Source: an uncultured Lachnospiraceae bacterium (lineage in GTDB: Bacteria; Bacillota; Clostridia; Lachnospirales; Lachnospiraceae). Taken from it: a DNA stretch of 38,266 bases. Within the stretch, counting starts at the first letter, position 1; every line of letters begins with the position of its first letter. The notes under the pieces were generated by a model. It did no database searches, had not been told where the DNA came from, and saw only the letters and a list, made by a program, of their open reading frames with translations. The DNA lies in NCBI GenBank assembly GCA_947589055.1, contig CANPZL010000021.1:1-38266 (forward strand), read 5' to 3'. A program made the translations under genes and the position numbers. Below, piece after piece: positions 27,777-37,183 of the stretch.

Positions 27777-28823
27777 ATGCGGAATTTGAAGAAATGGGGA
27801 ATCTTAATAGGACTGATCGGGATATTGGCTGTTTCCGGCTGTCGTTCGGAGATGACTGGTGAGACTACCGATTCGGTTGCTGTCTTTACGATTGGAGAAG
27901 AAACGGTATATTTAAATGAAGTATGGATATATGCAAAAGCAGTGCAGCAGGAATATGAAAAAAACTACGGAACCGGTATCTGGTCTGTGGAGCTTCAAAA
28001 TGAAAACGGAGAGGTCCAGACGGTAGAGACGATCACAAAGGAAGATATTATAGAAGAAATTCTACAGGTAAAGGTGCTGGTAAGTAAGGCGGATTCCTTT
28101 GGAATCGCATTAAGCCAAGAGGAAATGGAGCAGATTCAGCGGCAGGCGGAGGCCTTTATAGGGGGCCTGACGGATGCGGACATGGCGGAAACCGGCGTTA
28201 ATCTGGAGCTTGCTATACAGGTATATGAAGAAAACGCCATTGCATCAAAGGTATACGAGCGTATCATGGAGGAGGGAAACGTAGAAGTCTCTGACGAGCA
28301 GTGCAGACAGACGAAGATATATGATCTCTATTTCCCAACCTATCTGGAGCAGGGAGACGGGACATTTGTCGCCTTATCGGAGGAGGAACGCACGACCCAG
28401 CGGCAGGCCGCCGAGGAAGCGTATGGCCGGATTACGAGTTCGGAAGATTCTTTAAATATTGAAACAGCCGCATATGAATATGGCTGTATAAATTCGGATT
28501 TTTATACCATGTCCCAGCAGGAGTTGATGGAACAGTATGGGCAGGAGCTGACAGCACAGCTTTATGCGTTAAAAGACGGTGAATATCTTGGGGTAGTGGA
28601 AAGCGAGTACGGGTATCATATTTTTCAGATGATCGCATTGACTGATGCGGAAGCAACCCAAGATAAGAAGGAAGAAATGGAAGCTGAGCTGCGAAAGAAG
28701 TATTTTGCTGAGGTTTATGAAGATTACTTAAAAGAGCTGGACAGTTCTTGGAAATTTTCTAAAAATGTGGACGAAGAGGCATGGAATCTGATACAGTTTG
28801 CACCGGAGACAGTGGAAGAATAA
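27777..28823 (+). CDS. PrsA-like foldase lipoprotein (second copy)
   Basis: A 348-residue paralogue of the preceding gene, sharing the pattern (V/I)G(D/E)E.(V/I)YLNEV after the lipobox (VSGC near residue 25). It has the same order of SurA_N-like and parvulin-like parts, ending in YGYHIFQM and an acidic tail. The start at 27777 (the second of two adjacent ATGs) is seven bases from ggagg at 27765; 27774 is possible. The longer frame from 27720 lies in the preceding gene and is rejected. Likely a second folding factor with different clients. Confidence 0.8.
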   Translation: MRNLKKWGILIGLIGILAVSGCRSEMTGETTDSVAVFTIGEETVYLNEVWIYAKAVQQEYEKNYGTGIWSVELQNENGEVQTVETITKEDIIEEILQVKVLVSKADSFGIALSQEEMEQIQRQAEAFIGGLTDADMAETGVNLELAIQVYEENAIASKVYERIMEEGNVEVSDEQCRQTKIYDLYFPTYLEQGDGTFVALSEEERTTQRQAAEEAYGRITSSEDSLNIETAAYEYGCINSDFYTMSQQELMEQYGQELTAQLYALKDGEYLGVVESEYGYHIFQMIALTDAEATQDKKEEMEAELRKKYFAEVYEDYLKELDSSWKFSKNVDEEAWNLIQFAPETVEE

Positions 28824-28846
28824 GCAGTAGAGGAGATGGGAACGAA

Positions 28847-29335
28847 ATGAAGCTTAATGATGTATGCGAAGCAATGCTGCAATATTATACTGGAGATGCG
28901 AAGCGGATTCAGCATTTTATAAAGGTCCATTCCTTTGCGAAGCTGATCGGTGAAATGGAGAATCTTTCCTCTGATGAACAATATGTGTTGGAGATAGCGG
29001 CTTATGTACATGATATTGGAATCAAGAAAGCAGAAGAGCTTTACGGAGATTGCAGTGGAAAGCATCAGGAGGAATTGGGGCCGGAGCTGGCAAAGAATCT
29101 GCTGATCGATCTGGGCTGCGAGGGGGTTGTGATCAAACGTGTCTGCTATCTGGTAGGACATCACCATACCTATACAAATGTTGACAGCCGGGATTATCAG
29201 ATTTTGATCGAAGCGGATTTTTTAGTAAACCTCTTTGATGACGTCATGTCCATGGAGGCTGTGGAACACGCATATAAGAATATATTTCGCACGGAGGCAG
29301 GACGACGGATCTGCCGGGAGATGTTTGGACTATAG
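28847..29335 (+). CDS. HD-domain protein, probable phosphohydrolase
   Basis: A small 162-residue cytoplasmic protein with an HD metal-binding fold. The ligands His28, His55-Asp56 and Asp124 are in the expected order (IKVHSF, AAYVHDIG, GHHHTY, IEADFLVN). Family members hydrolyse phosphate esters or nucleotides; the substrate here cannot be read from the sequence. The ATG follows aggagatggg; the longer frame from 28781 overlaps the PrsA-like gene and lacks a site. It is followed directly by a terminator, so it ends the PrsA transcript. Confidence 0.85.
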   Translation: MKLNDVCEAMLQYYTGDAKRIQHFIKVHSFAKLIGEMENLSSDEQYVLEIAAYVHDIGIKKAEELYGDCSGKHQEELGPELAKNLLIDLGCEGVVIKRVCYLVGHHHTYTNVDSRDYQILIEADFLVNLFDDVMSMEAVEHAYKNIFRTEAGRRICREMFGL

Positions 29336-29339
29336 GAGA

Positions 29340-29376
29340 AATAGCGGGAAAGGACAAATTTATCCTGCTATTTTTT
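29340..29376 (+). terminator. Intrinsic terminator after the HD-domain gene
   Basis: A 10-bp stem with one G-T pair, aatagcggga (29340-29349) with tcctgctatt (29363-29372), then a T run. Confidence 0.88.
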
Positions 29377-29385
29377 AAATTTAAT

Positions 29386-29420
29386 GGATAACATATGTTA
29401 ATTATTAACAACTGTTATCC
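29386..29420. promoter_or_regulatory. Concentric 35-bp operator of the blaI-like gene
   Basis: Outer arms ggataaca/tgttatcc and inner arms tgttaat/attaaca share one centre at 29403; only two base pairs of the 35-bp dyad fail. It can also be read as two operators 17 bp apart, AACATATGTT (29390-29399) and AACAACTGTT (29407-29416). Both carry the ACA-N2-TGT core used by BlaI/MecI/CopY repressors. It lies 37 bases before the repressor gene, so autoregulation is likely. The core promoter itself is not clear. Confidence 0.78.
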
Positions 29421-29456
29421 GATATAGATATTAGATAAGATAAGGGAGGAAACTGT

Positions 29457-29867
29457 ATGGGAAAAGAAGAATCGTCACCCAGTGAAAAGGAATGGAAGAT
29501 TATGGAGGTGATTTGGAGTCACGATCTGCCTTTGACGTCAGCACAGGTTATTTCCCTTCTGCCGGTAGAGATGTCCGATAATCCAAAAATGATTCGGGTG
29601 TTGATGAACCGCTTGTGTCAGAAAGGAATTTTGGCATATACCGTCGATGAGAAGGACGCAAGGGTATACCATTATTATGCTTTGAAAACCAGAGACGAAT
29701 GTCGGAAAGAAAAAAGCCGAAGGTTTATTGACAGTTACTTTTCAGGAAATCATACCGGAGCGTTAGCGGCGATGCTGCAAAGCTATACGTTAACGGAGGA
29801 ACAGATTCAGGAATTAGAGCAGATATTGGAAACAAACAGGAAACAAAACGGAGGGAACCGTAAATGA
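29457..29867 (+). CDS. BlaI/MecI/CopY family repressor
   Basis: A 136-residue winged-helix repressor. The N-terminal helix-turn-helix region contains WKIMEVIWSHDLPLTSAQVI and MIRVLMNRLCQKGILAY, typical of the family, and the C-terminal helices serve dimerisation. Members are inactivated by proteolysis triggered by a BlaR1-type partner, which is the next gene here (overlap ATGA). The ribosome binding site is gggaggaaac. Targets beyond its own operator are unknown; no beta-lactamase gene is nearby. Confidence 0.93.
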   Translation: MGKEESSPSEKEWKIMEVIWSHDLPLTSAQVISLLPVEMSDNPKMIRVLMNRLCQKGILAYTVDEKDARVYHYYALKTRDECRKEKSRRFIDSYFSGNHTGALAAMLQSYTLTEEQIQELEQILETNRKQNGGNRK

Positions 29868-31108
29868 TTCCTCAGGAATTAGGTCCGTCTTGGATTGGAA
29901 ATCTGAATTTTTATTTTGTGTATCTTGTGATACTTCTTGGAAGAAGTGTACTGGTTTCTTATTTGGTGCTTGTATTGATCGTTCTGCTTCGCAGGACAGG
30001 GTTTCGCAAGACAGTATTTGCAAAGGGGATGCTTTGGTGTCTGCTTTTTCCGGTTCTGTTTGTAGGGAAATTGCGATTGTTTTATGAACATCCGTTTTTG
30101 GCCCGGTGTTTTCTTTGGTGGCATAACTTCTGCGTTACGGAATCTTGGTTCTGCTGGATCTATATGGCGGGGATCGTCTGCACAAGCGGCTATCTTATTT
30201 ACCGGAGACTGCGGCTGGGCATTTTACTGCATGGTGCAAAGAAAACATATATCGGAGATACAAGAGTGTATATTTTTAGCAAACCGGTTACACCATTTAC
30301 GACTGGGATTTTATTTCCCAAAATCGTAGTGCCGGAGTTTATGCAGGATACCTATACAGGCGAGGAATTACAGATGGTTCTCCTGCATGAAAAAATACAT
30401 ATCCGTTTAGGACATTTATGGTTATATCTTCTTTGGGATATTTTTTGCTGTCTGCTTTGGATGAATCCGTTCCTTTTTTTCTCAACCAGATTCTTTCAGG
30501 AGGATTTAGAACATATCTGTGACCGGGTGGCGATTCAAAAGAGCAATGGAAATGCATATGATTACGGAAGGCTGTTATTAAAAAGTCTTCGAAGATTGAA
30601 AGAAGAAGCGCAAGGAGGGACTGCTGCTTTTGTCGGAGAACACAGTTATCGGGAAATGAAAAGCCGGATAGAGAAGGTGGCTGGTTTTCGAACATATACC
30701 ATAAAAAGCATTTTGCTATGCTTGGGGAGTTTATGTCTGCTCTTGTCAGGAGGGATAGCCGGCCTTCGGTTTGCTTCCTATCCGGTGTACGCTGAATCGA
30801 TGGACATTACCGTTTGCAGTCCGGATCTTCGTTTATGGCAGATTGGTAAGCAGGCGGAACTGTCAGAGGCTATCATCATCGATGAGAAAACGGTTACGAT
30901 CCGCCGGGAGGCATGGGAGCAGGTATTGGAATGCAACGGGATCCAGGAAGAGATTTATTATATCAGCTTTGGCGGGTATTCAAAATTGCCGGGAATCGGC
31001 GGCGGTGGAAACATAGTAACTGTGGACAGCAAAATGAAGGGAGACTTGATCATATCATATATAAATAATGATAAGTTGTTTTGGAATTGGGTGATCAAGC
31101 ATTTATAG
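29864..31108 (+). CDS. BlaR1-like M56 membrane metallopeptidase
   Basis: A 414-residue membrane protein. It has hydrophobic helices at the N-terminus and a cytoplasmic zinc-peptidase motif HEKIH at 175-179 (MVLLHEKIHIRLGH). Further helices follow, with a last membrane span at about 285-308. The portion after that is only about 105 residues, with no SxxK penicillin-binding domain. It should cleave or trigger loss of the BlaI-like repressor when it receives a signal, but the signal is not a beta-lactam bound to a BlaR1-type sensor. The start overlaps the repressor stop by four bases. Confidence 0.9.
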   Translation: MIPQELGPSWIGNLNFYFVYLVILLGRSVLVSYLVLVLIVLLRRTGFRKTVFAKGMLWCLLFPVLFVGKLRLFYEHPFLARCFLWWHNFCVTESWFCWIYMAGIVCTSGYLIYRRLRLGILLHGAKKTYIGDTRVYIFSKPVTPFTTGILFPKIVVPEFMQDTYTGEELQMVLLHEKIHIRLGHLWLYLLWDIFCCLLWMNPFLFFSTRFFQEDLEHICDRVAIQKSNGNAYDYGRLLLKSLRRLKEEAQGGTAAFVGEHSYREMKSRIEKVAGFRTYTIKSILLCLGSLCLLLSGGIAGLRFASYPVYAESMDITVCSPDLRLWQIGKQAELSEAIIIDEKTVTIRREAWEQVLECNGIQEEIYYISFGGYSKLPGIGGGGNIVTVDSKMKGDLIISYINNDKLFWNWVIKHL

Positions 31109-31203
31109 GAAAATCAATAACGATGCATTTCAAATGGACTAACGTATAAGCATAAGACAGCTTTATATGAATGGATAAAATAAAGGAAAGAGAGGTTAAC
31201 GGT

Positions 31204-31749
31204 ATGGCGGTAAAGATAGGAAACAGCTGGGTATCAGAGCAGGCATATGAATATGCAAAGAGCAGAGTGGAAACTGCAAATGAGAAGGAAGAAAATGGGG
31301 TATTGAATGACTTGAAAACAAAGTTTTCCAACACGAACTTTCGTATGGGAACCGTTCCTTTTCAGGGAAGCGGTTTAAACAACATTTCCATTGCACCAAA
31401 TATTTTAAGGGAAATGGAAACGGACCCGGAAAAGAGAATGGAATATGAAGCCTTAATCTATGATTGTGTCAGTGCGCAAAAAAGTCTGATGAATCAGGAA
31501 GGATTGAAAGCACATGGCTTTATTATTACGGAAGACGGAGGACTTCGGGCATGGGGAATATCGCAGAAAAAGGATTCTAACCGCAGTCTGATCTCTCTCC
31601 AAAGGGATAAAAAAGGGAACTGGATGCAGGAGCTGCTTGAGAGCTTAAAGAATCCGAAACAAAACAAAAAAACGGGTATAAGGGCAGCTAAAAACCAGAA
31701 AACAGGTTCTACGGGCAGGAGCGGGAATCATATTGATCAAAGGCTGTAA
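31204..31749 (+). CDS. DUF6033-like protein of unknown function
   Basis: A 181-residue protein without signal peptide or membrane helix. It begins MAVKIGNSWVSEQAYEYAK, has a central NISIAPNILREMETDPEKR segment that resembles DUF6033 proteins of gut Clostridia, and ends in a basic Lys/Asn/Thr-rich tail. I recognise the family only by this pattern. The start at 31204 follows agaggttaac; the frame from 31171 has no ribosome binding site. It is monocistronic and ends just before the str-operon promoter. Confidence 0.6.
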   Translation: MAVKIGNSWVSEQAYEYAKSRVETANEKEENGVLNDLKTKFSNTNFRMGTVPFQGSGLNNISIAPNILREMETDPEKRMEYEALIYDCVSAQKSLMNQEGLKAHGFIITEDGGLRAWGISQKKDSNRSLISLQRDKKGNWMQELLESLKNPKQNKKTGIRAAKNQKTGSTGRSGNHIDQRL

Positions 31750-31772
31750 GTGGAAATTCTTTATATTTTTTC

Positions 31773-31801
31773 TTGACATACGAAAATTCCATAGCTATAA
31801 T
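31773..31801 (+). promoter_or_regulatory. Consensus promoter of the str operon
   Basis: TTGACA (31773-31778), 17-base spacer, TATAAT (31796-31801): a full sigma-A consensus, as expected for ribosomal protein genes. Confidence 0.95.
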
Positions 31802-31807
31802 AATTAA

Positions 31808-31853
31808 GCATGCGTGATAACTCACGTGTGCTTTTAAAGTCCGAAAAAATCGG
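31808..31853 (+). promoter_or_regulatory. Structured leader of rpsL
   Basis: A 10-bp RNA hairpin with two G-U pairs, gcatgcgtga (31808-31817) and tcacgtgtgc (31822-31831), lies within a few bases of the expected transcription start. A short ccga/tcgg hairpin follows at 31841-31853. A regulatory role is inferred only from position and pairing. Confidence 0.45.
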
Positions 31854-31882
31854 CAATACTACGCATACAGGAGGTGAAAAAC

Positions 31883-32302
31883 ATGCCAACATTTAACCAG
31901 TTAGTTAGAAAGGGAAGACAGACGGTGGAAGCAAAGTCTACCGCACCGGCTCTTTTGAAGAGTTACAATTCCTTAAAGAAGAAGCAGACGGATATTTCTT
32001 CTCCCCAGAAGAGAGGCGTTTGTACTTCTGTTAAGACTGCAACCCCGAAGAAGCCGAACTCTGCGCTTAGAAAAATTGCCAGAGTACGTCTTTCTAACGG
32101 AATCGAGGTTACCAGCTACATTCCGGGTGAAGGTCATAACCTTCAGGAGCATAGCGTTGTTCTGATCCGTGGCGGCAGGGTAAAGGATCTGCCGGGTACC
32201 AGATACCATATTATCAGAGGTACACAGGATACTGCCGGTGTGGCAAAGAGACGTCAGGCTCGTTCAAAGTATGGTGCCAAGAAACCAAAGGATGCAAAAT
32301 AA
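31883..32302 (+). CDS. rpsL: 30S ribosomal protein S12
   Basis: A 139-residue decoding-centre protein. It has [15 protein letters not shown], the streptomycin-region motif [17 protein letters not shown] with the usual lysine, and [17 protein letters not shown]. The start at 31883 follows aggaggtgaaaa; an upstream in-frame ATG at 31874 overlaps this site and is rejected. First gene of rpsL-rpsG-fusA. Confidence 0.98.
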   Translation: MPTFNQLVRKGRQTVEAKSTAPALLKSYNSLKKKQTDISSPQKRGVCTSVKTATPKKPNSALRKIARVRLSNGIEVTSYIPGEGHNLQEHSVVLIRGGRVKDLPGTRYHIIRGTQDTAGVAKRRQARSKYGAKKPKDAK

Positions 32303-32473
32303 GCATCAGATAAAGTGCTGGAGTAGGCTATGTTTTTCCTATTGATAAATAGATAAAATGAAGCAAACGACCTGCACGAACACGACCTTATTTGGAATCA
32401 GGCTGTCAGAAGCTGATCCGCCGTTCAGCACAAGAGATCAAGCTGTACGGATAGATACAGGTGTGAGTACCTT

Positions 32474-32494
32474 TAAGCTAACATTATTAGCTTA
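32474..32494 (+). promoter_or_regulatory. Hairpin before the rpsG ribosome binding site
   Basis: A perfect 8-bp stem, taagctaa (32474-32481) and ttagctta (32487-32494), ends about ten bases before aaggaggg. The rpsL-rpsG gap (32303-32519) is long for this operon and contains no convincing gene. In E. coli, S7 represses translation by binding this intergenic region. Confidence 0.4.
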
Positions 32495-32519
32495 TCATAT
32501 TTTTAAGGAGGGAAGAACC

Positions 32520-32990
32520 GTGCCACGTAAAGGACATATTCAGAAAAGAGATGTACTTCCGGATCCGATCTATAAGGATAAAGTGGTTACAAAGCTCATA
32601 AATAACATTATGTTAGACGGTAAGAAGGGTGTTGCCCAGAAAATCGTTTACGGTGCTTTTGAGCGTGTGGCCGCAGAAACCGGAAAGGACGCATTGGAAG
32701 TATTTAACGAAGCATTAAATAATATCATGCCATTACTTGAGGTAAAGGCAAGACGTATCGGTGGTGCAACGTATCAGGTGCCGATTGAAGTTCGTCCGGA
32801 TAGACGTCAGGCATTAGGTCTGCGTTGGCTTACTACTTACTCACGGGCAAGAAGTGAGAAGACGATGGAAGAACGTTTGGCAAAAGAGATTCTCGATGCA
32901 GCAAATAATACCGGTGCATCTGTAAAGAGAAAAGAAGATATGCACAAGATGGCAGAGGCAAACAAGGCATTTGCTCATTACAGATTCTAA
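32520..32990 (+). CDS. rpsG: 30S ribosomal protein S7
   Basis: A 156-residue 30S assembly protein. The start is GTG at 32520, directly after aaggagggaagaacc, giving [16 protein letters not shown]. The frame could be extended to an ATG at 32358, but that extension does not match S7 and has no ribosome binding site. Conserved [20 protein letters not shown] is present. Confidence 0.97.
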   Translation: MPRKGHIQKRDVLPDPIYKDKVVTKLINNIMLDGKKGVAQKIVYGAFERVAAETGKDALEVFNEALNNIMPLLEVKARRIGGATYQVPIEVRPDRRQALGLRWLTTYSRARSEKTMEERLAKEILDAANNTGASVKRKEDMHKMAEANKAFAHYRF

Positions 32991-33031
32991 TTTGTTTACT
33001 TGTGCAGTAAAAAAATAAGGAGGAAAATACC

Positions 33032-35149
33032 TTGAGTGGAAGAGAATATCCGTTAGAGAGAACCAGAAATATTGGTATTATGGCACATATTGATGCCGGT
33101 AAGACTACTCTTACAGAGCGTATTCTTTATTATACTGGTGTCAACTACAAGATAGGTGATACTCACGAAGGTACAGCCACCATGGACTGGATGGAGCAGG
33201 AGCAGGAACGTGGTATTACCATTACCTCTGCGGCTACGACCTGTCACTGGACGCTTCAGGAAAACTGTAAGGCGAAGCCGGGCGCATTGGAGCATCGTAT
33301 CAATATTATTGATACGCCGGGCCACGTTGACTTTACGGTAGAGGTAGAACGTTCTCTGCGTGTACTGGACGGAGCAGTAGGTGTATTCTGTGCAAAGGGC
33401 GGTGTTGAGCCGCAGTCCGAGAATGTATGGCGTCAGGCTGATACCTATAACGTACCAAGAATGGCATTCATCAATAAGATGGACATTCTGGGTGCAAACT
33501 TCTTCGGGGCTGTTGATCAGATCCGTACCCGTCTTGGCAAGAATGCCATTATTACCCAGCTTCCGATCGGTAAGGAAGATGAATTTAAGGGAATAATTGA
33601 TTTATTTGAAATGAGAGCCTATATCTATAATGATGATAAGGGCGATGATATCAGCATCGTTGACATTCCGGAGGATATGAAGGCAGATGCTGAAACGTAT
33701 CATACGGAGCTGGTAGAGAAGATCTGCGAGCTGGATGATGATCTGATGATGGTTTATCTGGAAGGCGAGGAGCCTGCTGTTGATGACCTGAAGGCAGCAT
33801 TGAGAAAGGGAACCTGTGAATGTAAAGCGGTTCCGGTATGCTGTGGTTCCGCATATCGGAATAAGGGTGTGCAGAAGCTGTTGGATGCTATTTTGGAATT
33901 CATGCCTGCACCTACTGATATTCCGGATATTAAGGGTGTGGACGAGGATGGAAATGAAGTGACCAGACATTCTTCTGATGAAGAACCGTTTGCAGCGCTG
34001 GCATTTAAGATCATGGCTGACCCGTTTGTTGGAAAGCTGGCATTCTTCCGTGTATATTCCGGAACCTTGAATTCCGGTTCTTATGTATTAAACGCAACGA
34101 AGGGAAAGAAGGAGCGTGTTGGTCGTATCCTTCAGATGCATGCAAACCACAGGGCAGAGCTGGATAAGGTGTATTCTGGTGATATTGCGGCAGCAGTTGG
34201 TTTTAAGACAACAACTACCGGTGATACTATTTGCGACGAGCAGCATCCGGTTATCCTGGAGTCCATGGAATTCCCTGAGCCGGTTATCGAGCTTGCTATC
34301 GAGCCGAAAACAAAGGCAGGACAGGGCAAGTTAGGAGAATCGCTTGCGAAGCTGGCAGAAGAGGATCCCACGTTCCGGGCTCATACAGATGAAGAAACCG
34401 GACAGACGATCATTGCCGGTATGGGTGAGCTTCACCTTGAGATCATCGTTGACCGTCTTCTGCGTGAGTTTAAGGTAGAGGCAAATGTAGGTGCGCCGCA
34501 GGTTGCATACAAGGAGACCTTTACCAAGCCGGTTGACGTAGACAGCAAGTATGCAAAACAGTCCGGTGGTCGTGGACAGTACGGACATTGTAAAGTGCAT
34601 TTCACACCGATGGATCCGAACGGAGAGGAAACCTTTAAGTTTACTTCTTCCGTAGTCGGCGGTGCGATCCCGAAGGAATATATCCCGGCTGTCGGCGAAG
34701 GTATTGAGGAGGCGACTAAGGCCGGTATTCTGGCAGGCTTCCCGGTACTGGGTGTTGCAGCAGATGTATACGATGGTTCTTACCATGAAGTCGATTCCAG
34801 TGAAATGGCATTCCACATTGCAGGTTCGATGGCATTCAAAGACGCTATGTCGAAGGGAGATCCGGTATTGCTGGAGCCGATCATGCGTGTGGAGGTTACT
34901 ATGCCGGAGGAATATATGGGCGACGTTATCGGTGATATAAATTCTCGGCGTGGACGTATCGACGGTATGGAGGACATTGGCGGCGGCAAGATGGTAAAGG
35001 CATTCGTACCGCTTGCAGAAATGTTTGGATACTCAACCGACCTGCGTTCTAAGACACAGGGACGTGGTAATTATTCCATGTTCTTTGAGCGTTATGAACA
35101 GGTGCCGAAGTCCGTACAGGAGAAGGTTATCGCTTCTAAGAAGGGATAA
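33032..35149 (+). CDS. fusA: Elongation factor G
   Basis: The 705-residue ribosomal translocase GTPase. G-motifs: [12 protein letters not shown], the [11 protein letters not shown] switch region, DTPGHVDFT and NKMD. Domain IV is complete through [16 protein letters not shown]. It uses a TTG start, supported by aaggaggaaaatacc upstream and by the alignment-like N-terminus [20 protein letters not shown]. Third gene of the str operon. Confidence 0.98.
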   Translation: MSGREYPLERTRNIGIMAHIDAGKTTLTERILYYTGVNYKIGDTHEGTATMDWMEQEQERGITITSAATTCHWTLQENCKAKPGALEHRINIIDTPGHVDFTVEVERSLRVLDGAVGVFCAKGGVEPQSENVWRQADTYNVPRMAFINKMDILGANFFGAVDQIRTRLGKNAIITQLPIGKEDEFKGIIDLFEMRAYIYNDDKGDDISIVDIPEDMKADAETYHTELVEKICELDDDLMMVYLEGEEPAVDDLKAALRKGTCECKAVPVCCGSAYRNKGVQKLLDAILEFMPAPTDIPDIKGVDEDGNEVTRHSSDEEPFAALAFKIMADPFVGKLAFFRVYSGTLNSGSYVLNATKGKKERVGRILQMHANHRAELDKVYSGDIAAAVGFKTTTTGDTICDEQHPVILESMEFPEPVIELAIEPKTKAGQGKLGESLAKLAEEDPTFRAHTDEETGQTIIAGMGELHLEIIVDRLLREFKVEANVGAPQVAYKETFTKPVDVDSKYAKQSGGRGQYGHCKVHFTPMDPNGEETFKFTSSVVGGAIPKEYIPAVGEGIEEATKAGILAGFPVLGVAADVYDGSYHEVDSSEMAFHIAGSMAFKDAMSKGDPVLLEPIMRVEVTMPEEYMGDVIGDINSRRGRIDGMEDIGGGKMVKAFVPLAEMFGYSTDLRSKTQGRGNYSMFFERYEQVPKSVQEKVIASKKG

Positions 35150-35160
35150 TCGGTAAATGC

Positions 35161-35253
35161 GGCAGAAATTCAAGCTGCATATTCACTAAGAAACAGCATT
35201 TTCTGCCATTATTCTATAAAAAAACGGTATGCCGCAAGAAAAGCGGTATACCG
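35161..35253 (+). other. Hairpins between fusA and tuf
   Basis: One long-loop pair, ggcagaaa (35161-35168) and tttctgcc (35200-35207), is followed by an 11-bp stem with one G-T pair, cggtatgccgc/gcggtataccg (about 35225-35253). The second is preceded, not followed, by a base run (seven A), so it would terminate minus-strand rather than plus-strand transcription. Its role is unclear: possible attenuator or 3' end of the fusA mRNA. Confidence 0.45.
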
Positions 35254-35267
35254 GGTATATAAAAGAC

Positions 35268-35296
35268 TTGAAAATATTGTAAGAATCAAATATAAT
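35268..35296 (+). promoter_or_regulatory. Promoter of tuf
   Basis: TTGAAA (35268-35273), 17-base spacer, TATAAT (35291-35296). A 6-bp inverted repeat, gaatca (35283-35288) and tgattc (35296-35301), flanks the -10. Confidence 0.85.
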
Positions 35297-35358
35297 GATT
35301 CCTAGCTGATGTTTAGTAGAAAAACAAATTATTTGCACATTAAAAGGAGGATATTAAA

Positions 35359-36546
35359 ATGGCAAAGGCTAAGTTTGAGAGAAGCAAACCACATTGTAAT
35401 ATTGGTACCATTGGTCACGTTGACCATGGTAAGACAACCTTAACAGCAGCAATCACCAAGACCCTGAACGCAAGATTAGGTACTGGTGAGGCAGTTGCCT
35501 TCGATATGATCGATAAGGCACCGGAAGAGAGAGAAAGAGGTATTACCATTTCTACCGCACACGTTGAGTATGAGACTGAGAAGAGACATTACGCACACGT
35601 TGACTGTCCGGGTCATGCTGACTACGTTAAGAACATGATTACCGGTGCTGCTCAGATGGATGGTGCTATTCTTGTTGTAGCTGCTACAGATGGTGTTATG
35701 GCTCAGACAAAAGAGCATATCTTATTGTCTCGTCAGGTTGGTGTTCCTTATATCGTTGTATTCATGAATAAGTGTGATATGGTTGATGATGAGGAATTAT
35801 TAGAGTTAGTTGAGATGGAAGTTACCGAGCAGCTGGAGGAATATGGCTTTACAGATTGCCCGATCATCAAGGGCTCTGCTTTGAAGGCTCTGGAAGATCC
35901 GAACAGCGAGTGGGGCGACAAGATCTTAGAGTTAATGCATACGATTGATGATTATATTCCGGATCCTCAGAGAGATACGGATAAGCCATTCTTGATGCCT
36001 GTTGAGGACGTATTTACGATTACTGGTCGTGGTACAGTTGCTACCGGTAGAGTAGAGTCTGGTGTGCTTCACCTGAATGATGAAGTAGAAATCGTAGGTA
36101 TCAAGCCTGAGGTTCAGAAGACAACTGTAACTGGTATCGAAATGTTCCGTAAGCTCTTGGACGAAGGCCGGGCAGGTGATAACATCGGTGCTTTGCTTCG
36201 TGGTATCAAGAGAGAGGAAATCGAAAGAGGTCAGGTTCTGTGTAAGCCGGGTTCTGTAACCTGCCATCACAAGTTTACCGCTCAGGTTTACGTTTTGACT
36301 AAGGATGAAGGTGGACGTCATACTCCGTTCTTCAACAACTATCGTCCGCAGTTCTACTTCAGAACCACTGACGTTACCGGTGTATGTAACTTACCTGCTG
36401 GTACTGAAATGTGTATGCCTGGTGATAACGTAGAGATGACGATCGAGTTGATTCATCCGGTTGCGATGGATCAGGGTCTTACATTCGCTATCCGTGAGGG
36501 TGGTAGAACGGTTGGTTCCGGTCGTGTGGCTAGTATTATCGAGTAA
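35359..36546 (+). CDS. tuf: Elongation factor Tu
   Basis: A 395-residue GTPase that delivers aminoacyl-t[14 protein letters not shown], the RGITI switch 1, [19 protein letters not shown] and the C-terminal [12 protein letters not shown] are all present. The start follows aaaggagga. It has its own promoter, and a terminator immediately downstream, so it can be expressed apart from fusA. Confidence 0.98.
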   Translation: MAKAKFERSKPHCNIGTIGHVDHGKTTLTAAITKTLNARLGTGEAVAFDMIDKAPEERERGITISTAHVEYETEKRHYAHVDCPGHADYVKNMITGAAQMDGAILVVAATDGVMAQTKEHILLSRQVGVPYIVVFMNKCDMVDDEELLELVEMEVTEQLEEYGFTDCPIIKGSALKALEDPNSEWGDKILELMHTIDDYIPDPQRDTDKPFLMPVEDVFTITGRGTVATGRVESGVLHLNDEVEIVGIKPEVQKTTVTGIEMFRKLLDEGRAGDNIGALLRGIKREEIERGQVLCKPGSVTCHHKFTAQVYVLTKDEGGRHTPFFNNYRPQFYFRTTDVTGVCNLPAGTEMCMPGDNVEMTIELIHPVAMDQGLTFAIREGGRTVGSGRVASIIE

Positions 36547-36586
36547 GCTGATTGTCAAAGTGCAATAGAGATATTTTAGCAAAAAG

Positions 36587-36618
36587 AGAGTCACTCTGCA
36601 TTGCGGGGCGACTCTTTT
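36587..36618 (+). terminator. Intrinsic terminator of tuf
   Basis: A two-part stem: agagtc/gactct outside, and ctctgc/gcgggg (with two G-U pairs) inside one A-C mismatch, loop att; then tttt. It ends 18 bases before the next start codon. Confidence 0.8.
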
Positions 36619-36636
36619 GCTTTTGGAGAAACAATT

Positions 36637-37035
36637 ATGCAGGAAAGAATTCAGGGTATTATGCGAAAGATAGGGGTTAAAGAAATATATAATATTCCGA
36701 TTGGAAAGTTGCAAGGTAATACGGTATTGGCGACGAACGGAAAGGAATATCTGACTGTTTCGCAGATGTTGAGGGCGGTTACGTATTTTATTGAATTTAT
36801 AAAAAACAATTTTGACATAAATGAATATAAATATTCGGTCACTTTGATTTATTTACAGTCGGTTCAATTAGTATTATCAGGCAGAAAAGGGAAAAAACCC
36901 AAAAAAGAAGACGCACACCTTATTGTAGATGTTTGTCATGAATTAGCGGACTTGCATTCGTCAGGTATTGACGAAAAAAAGTCAAATGAGGAAAAAGCAG
37001 TTGCTTTAAAATGTTTGATTGATATTTTGGCATAA
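36637..37035 (+). CDS. Hypothetical protein, 132 residues
   Basis: I do not recognise this protein. It is a small, basic, probably cytoplasmic protein without signal peptide or obvious membrane helix. It begins MQERIQGIMRKIGVKEIYNI, has a central hydrophobic helix (LRAVTYFIEFIKNNF), a lysine-rich stretch (GRKGKKPKKED) and a helical C-terminus. The start at 36637 follows ttggagaaac; the frame from 36601 starts inside the tuf terminator. AT content is higher than in tuf, consistent with an accessory gene. Confidence 0.6.
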   Translation: MQERIQGIMRKIGVKEIYNIPIGKLQGNTVLATNGKEYLTVSQMLRAVTYFIEFIKNNFDINEYKYSVTLIYLQSVQLVLSGRKGKKPKKEDAHLIVDVCHELADLHSSGIDEKKSNEEKAVALKCLIDILA

Positions 37036-37183
37036 ACAAATTGATTTGAATTATAATATAAAGTATTTGAATTTTCAAATTGTGTAATTAGAAATTCGAT
37101 GATATAATGTAAAAAATTTGTAAAAATAAGCACAAAAAGTGTAATTGTTGTGAAAATATATAAAATATGAGGAAAAGAAAAAT

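Noticed and set aside
32358..32519. 54-residue N-terminal extension of S7
   Set aside because: There is no ribosome binding site at the ATG, and S7 proteins start at the GTG after aaggaggg.
35225..35253. Terminator for fusA
   Set aside because: The stem is good, but no T run follows on the plus strand; the A run lies before it, which fits only minus-strand termination, and no minus-strand gene is near.
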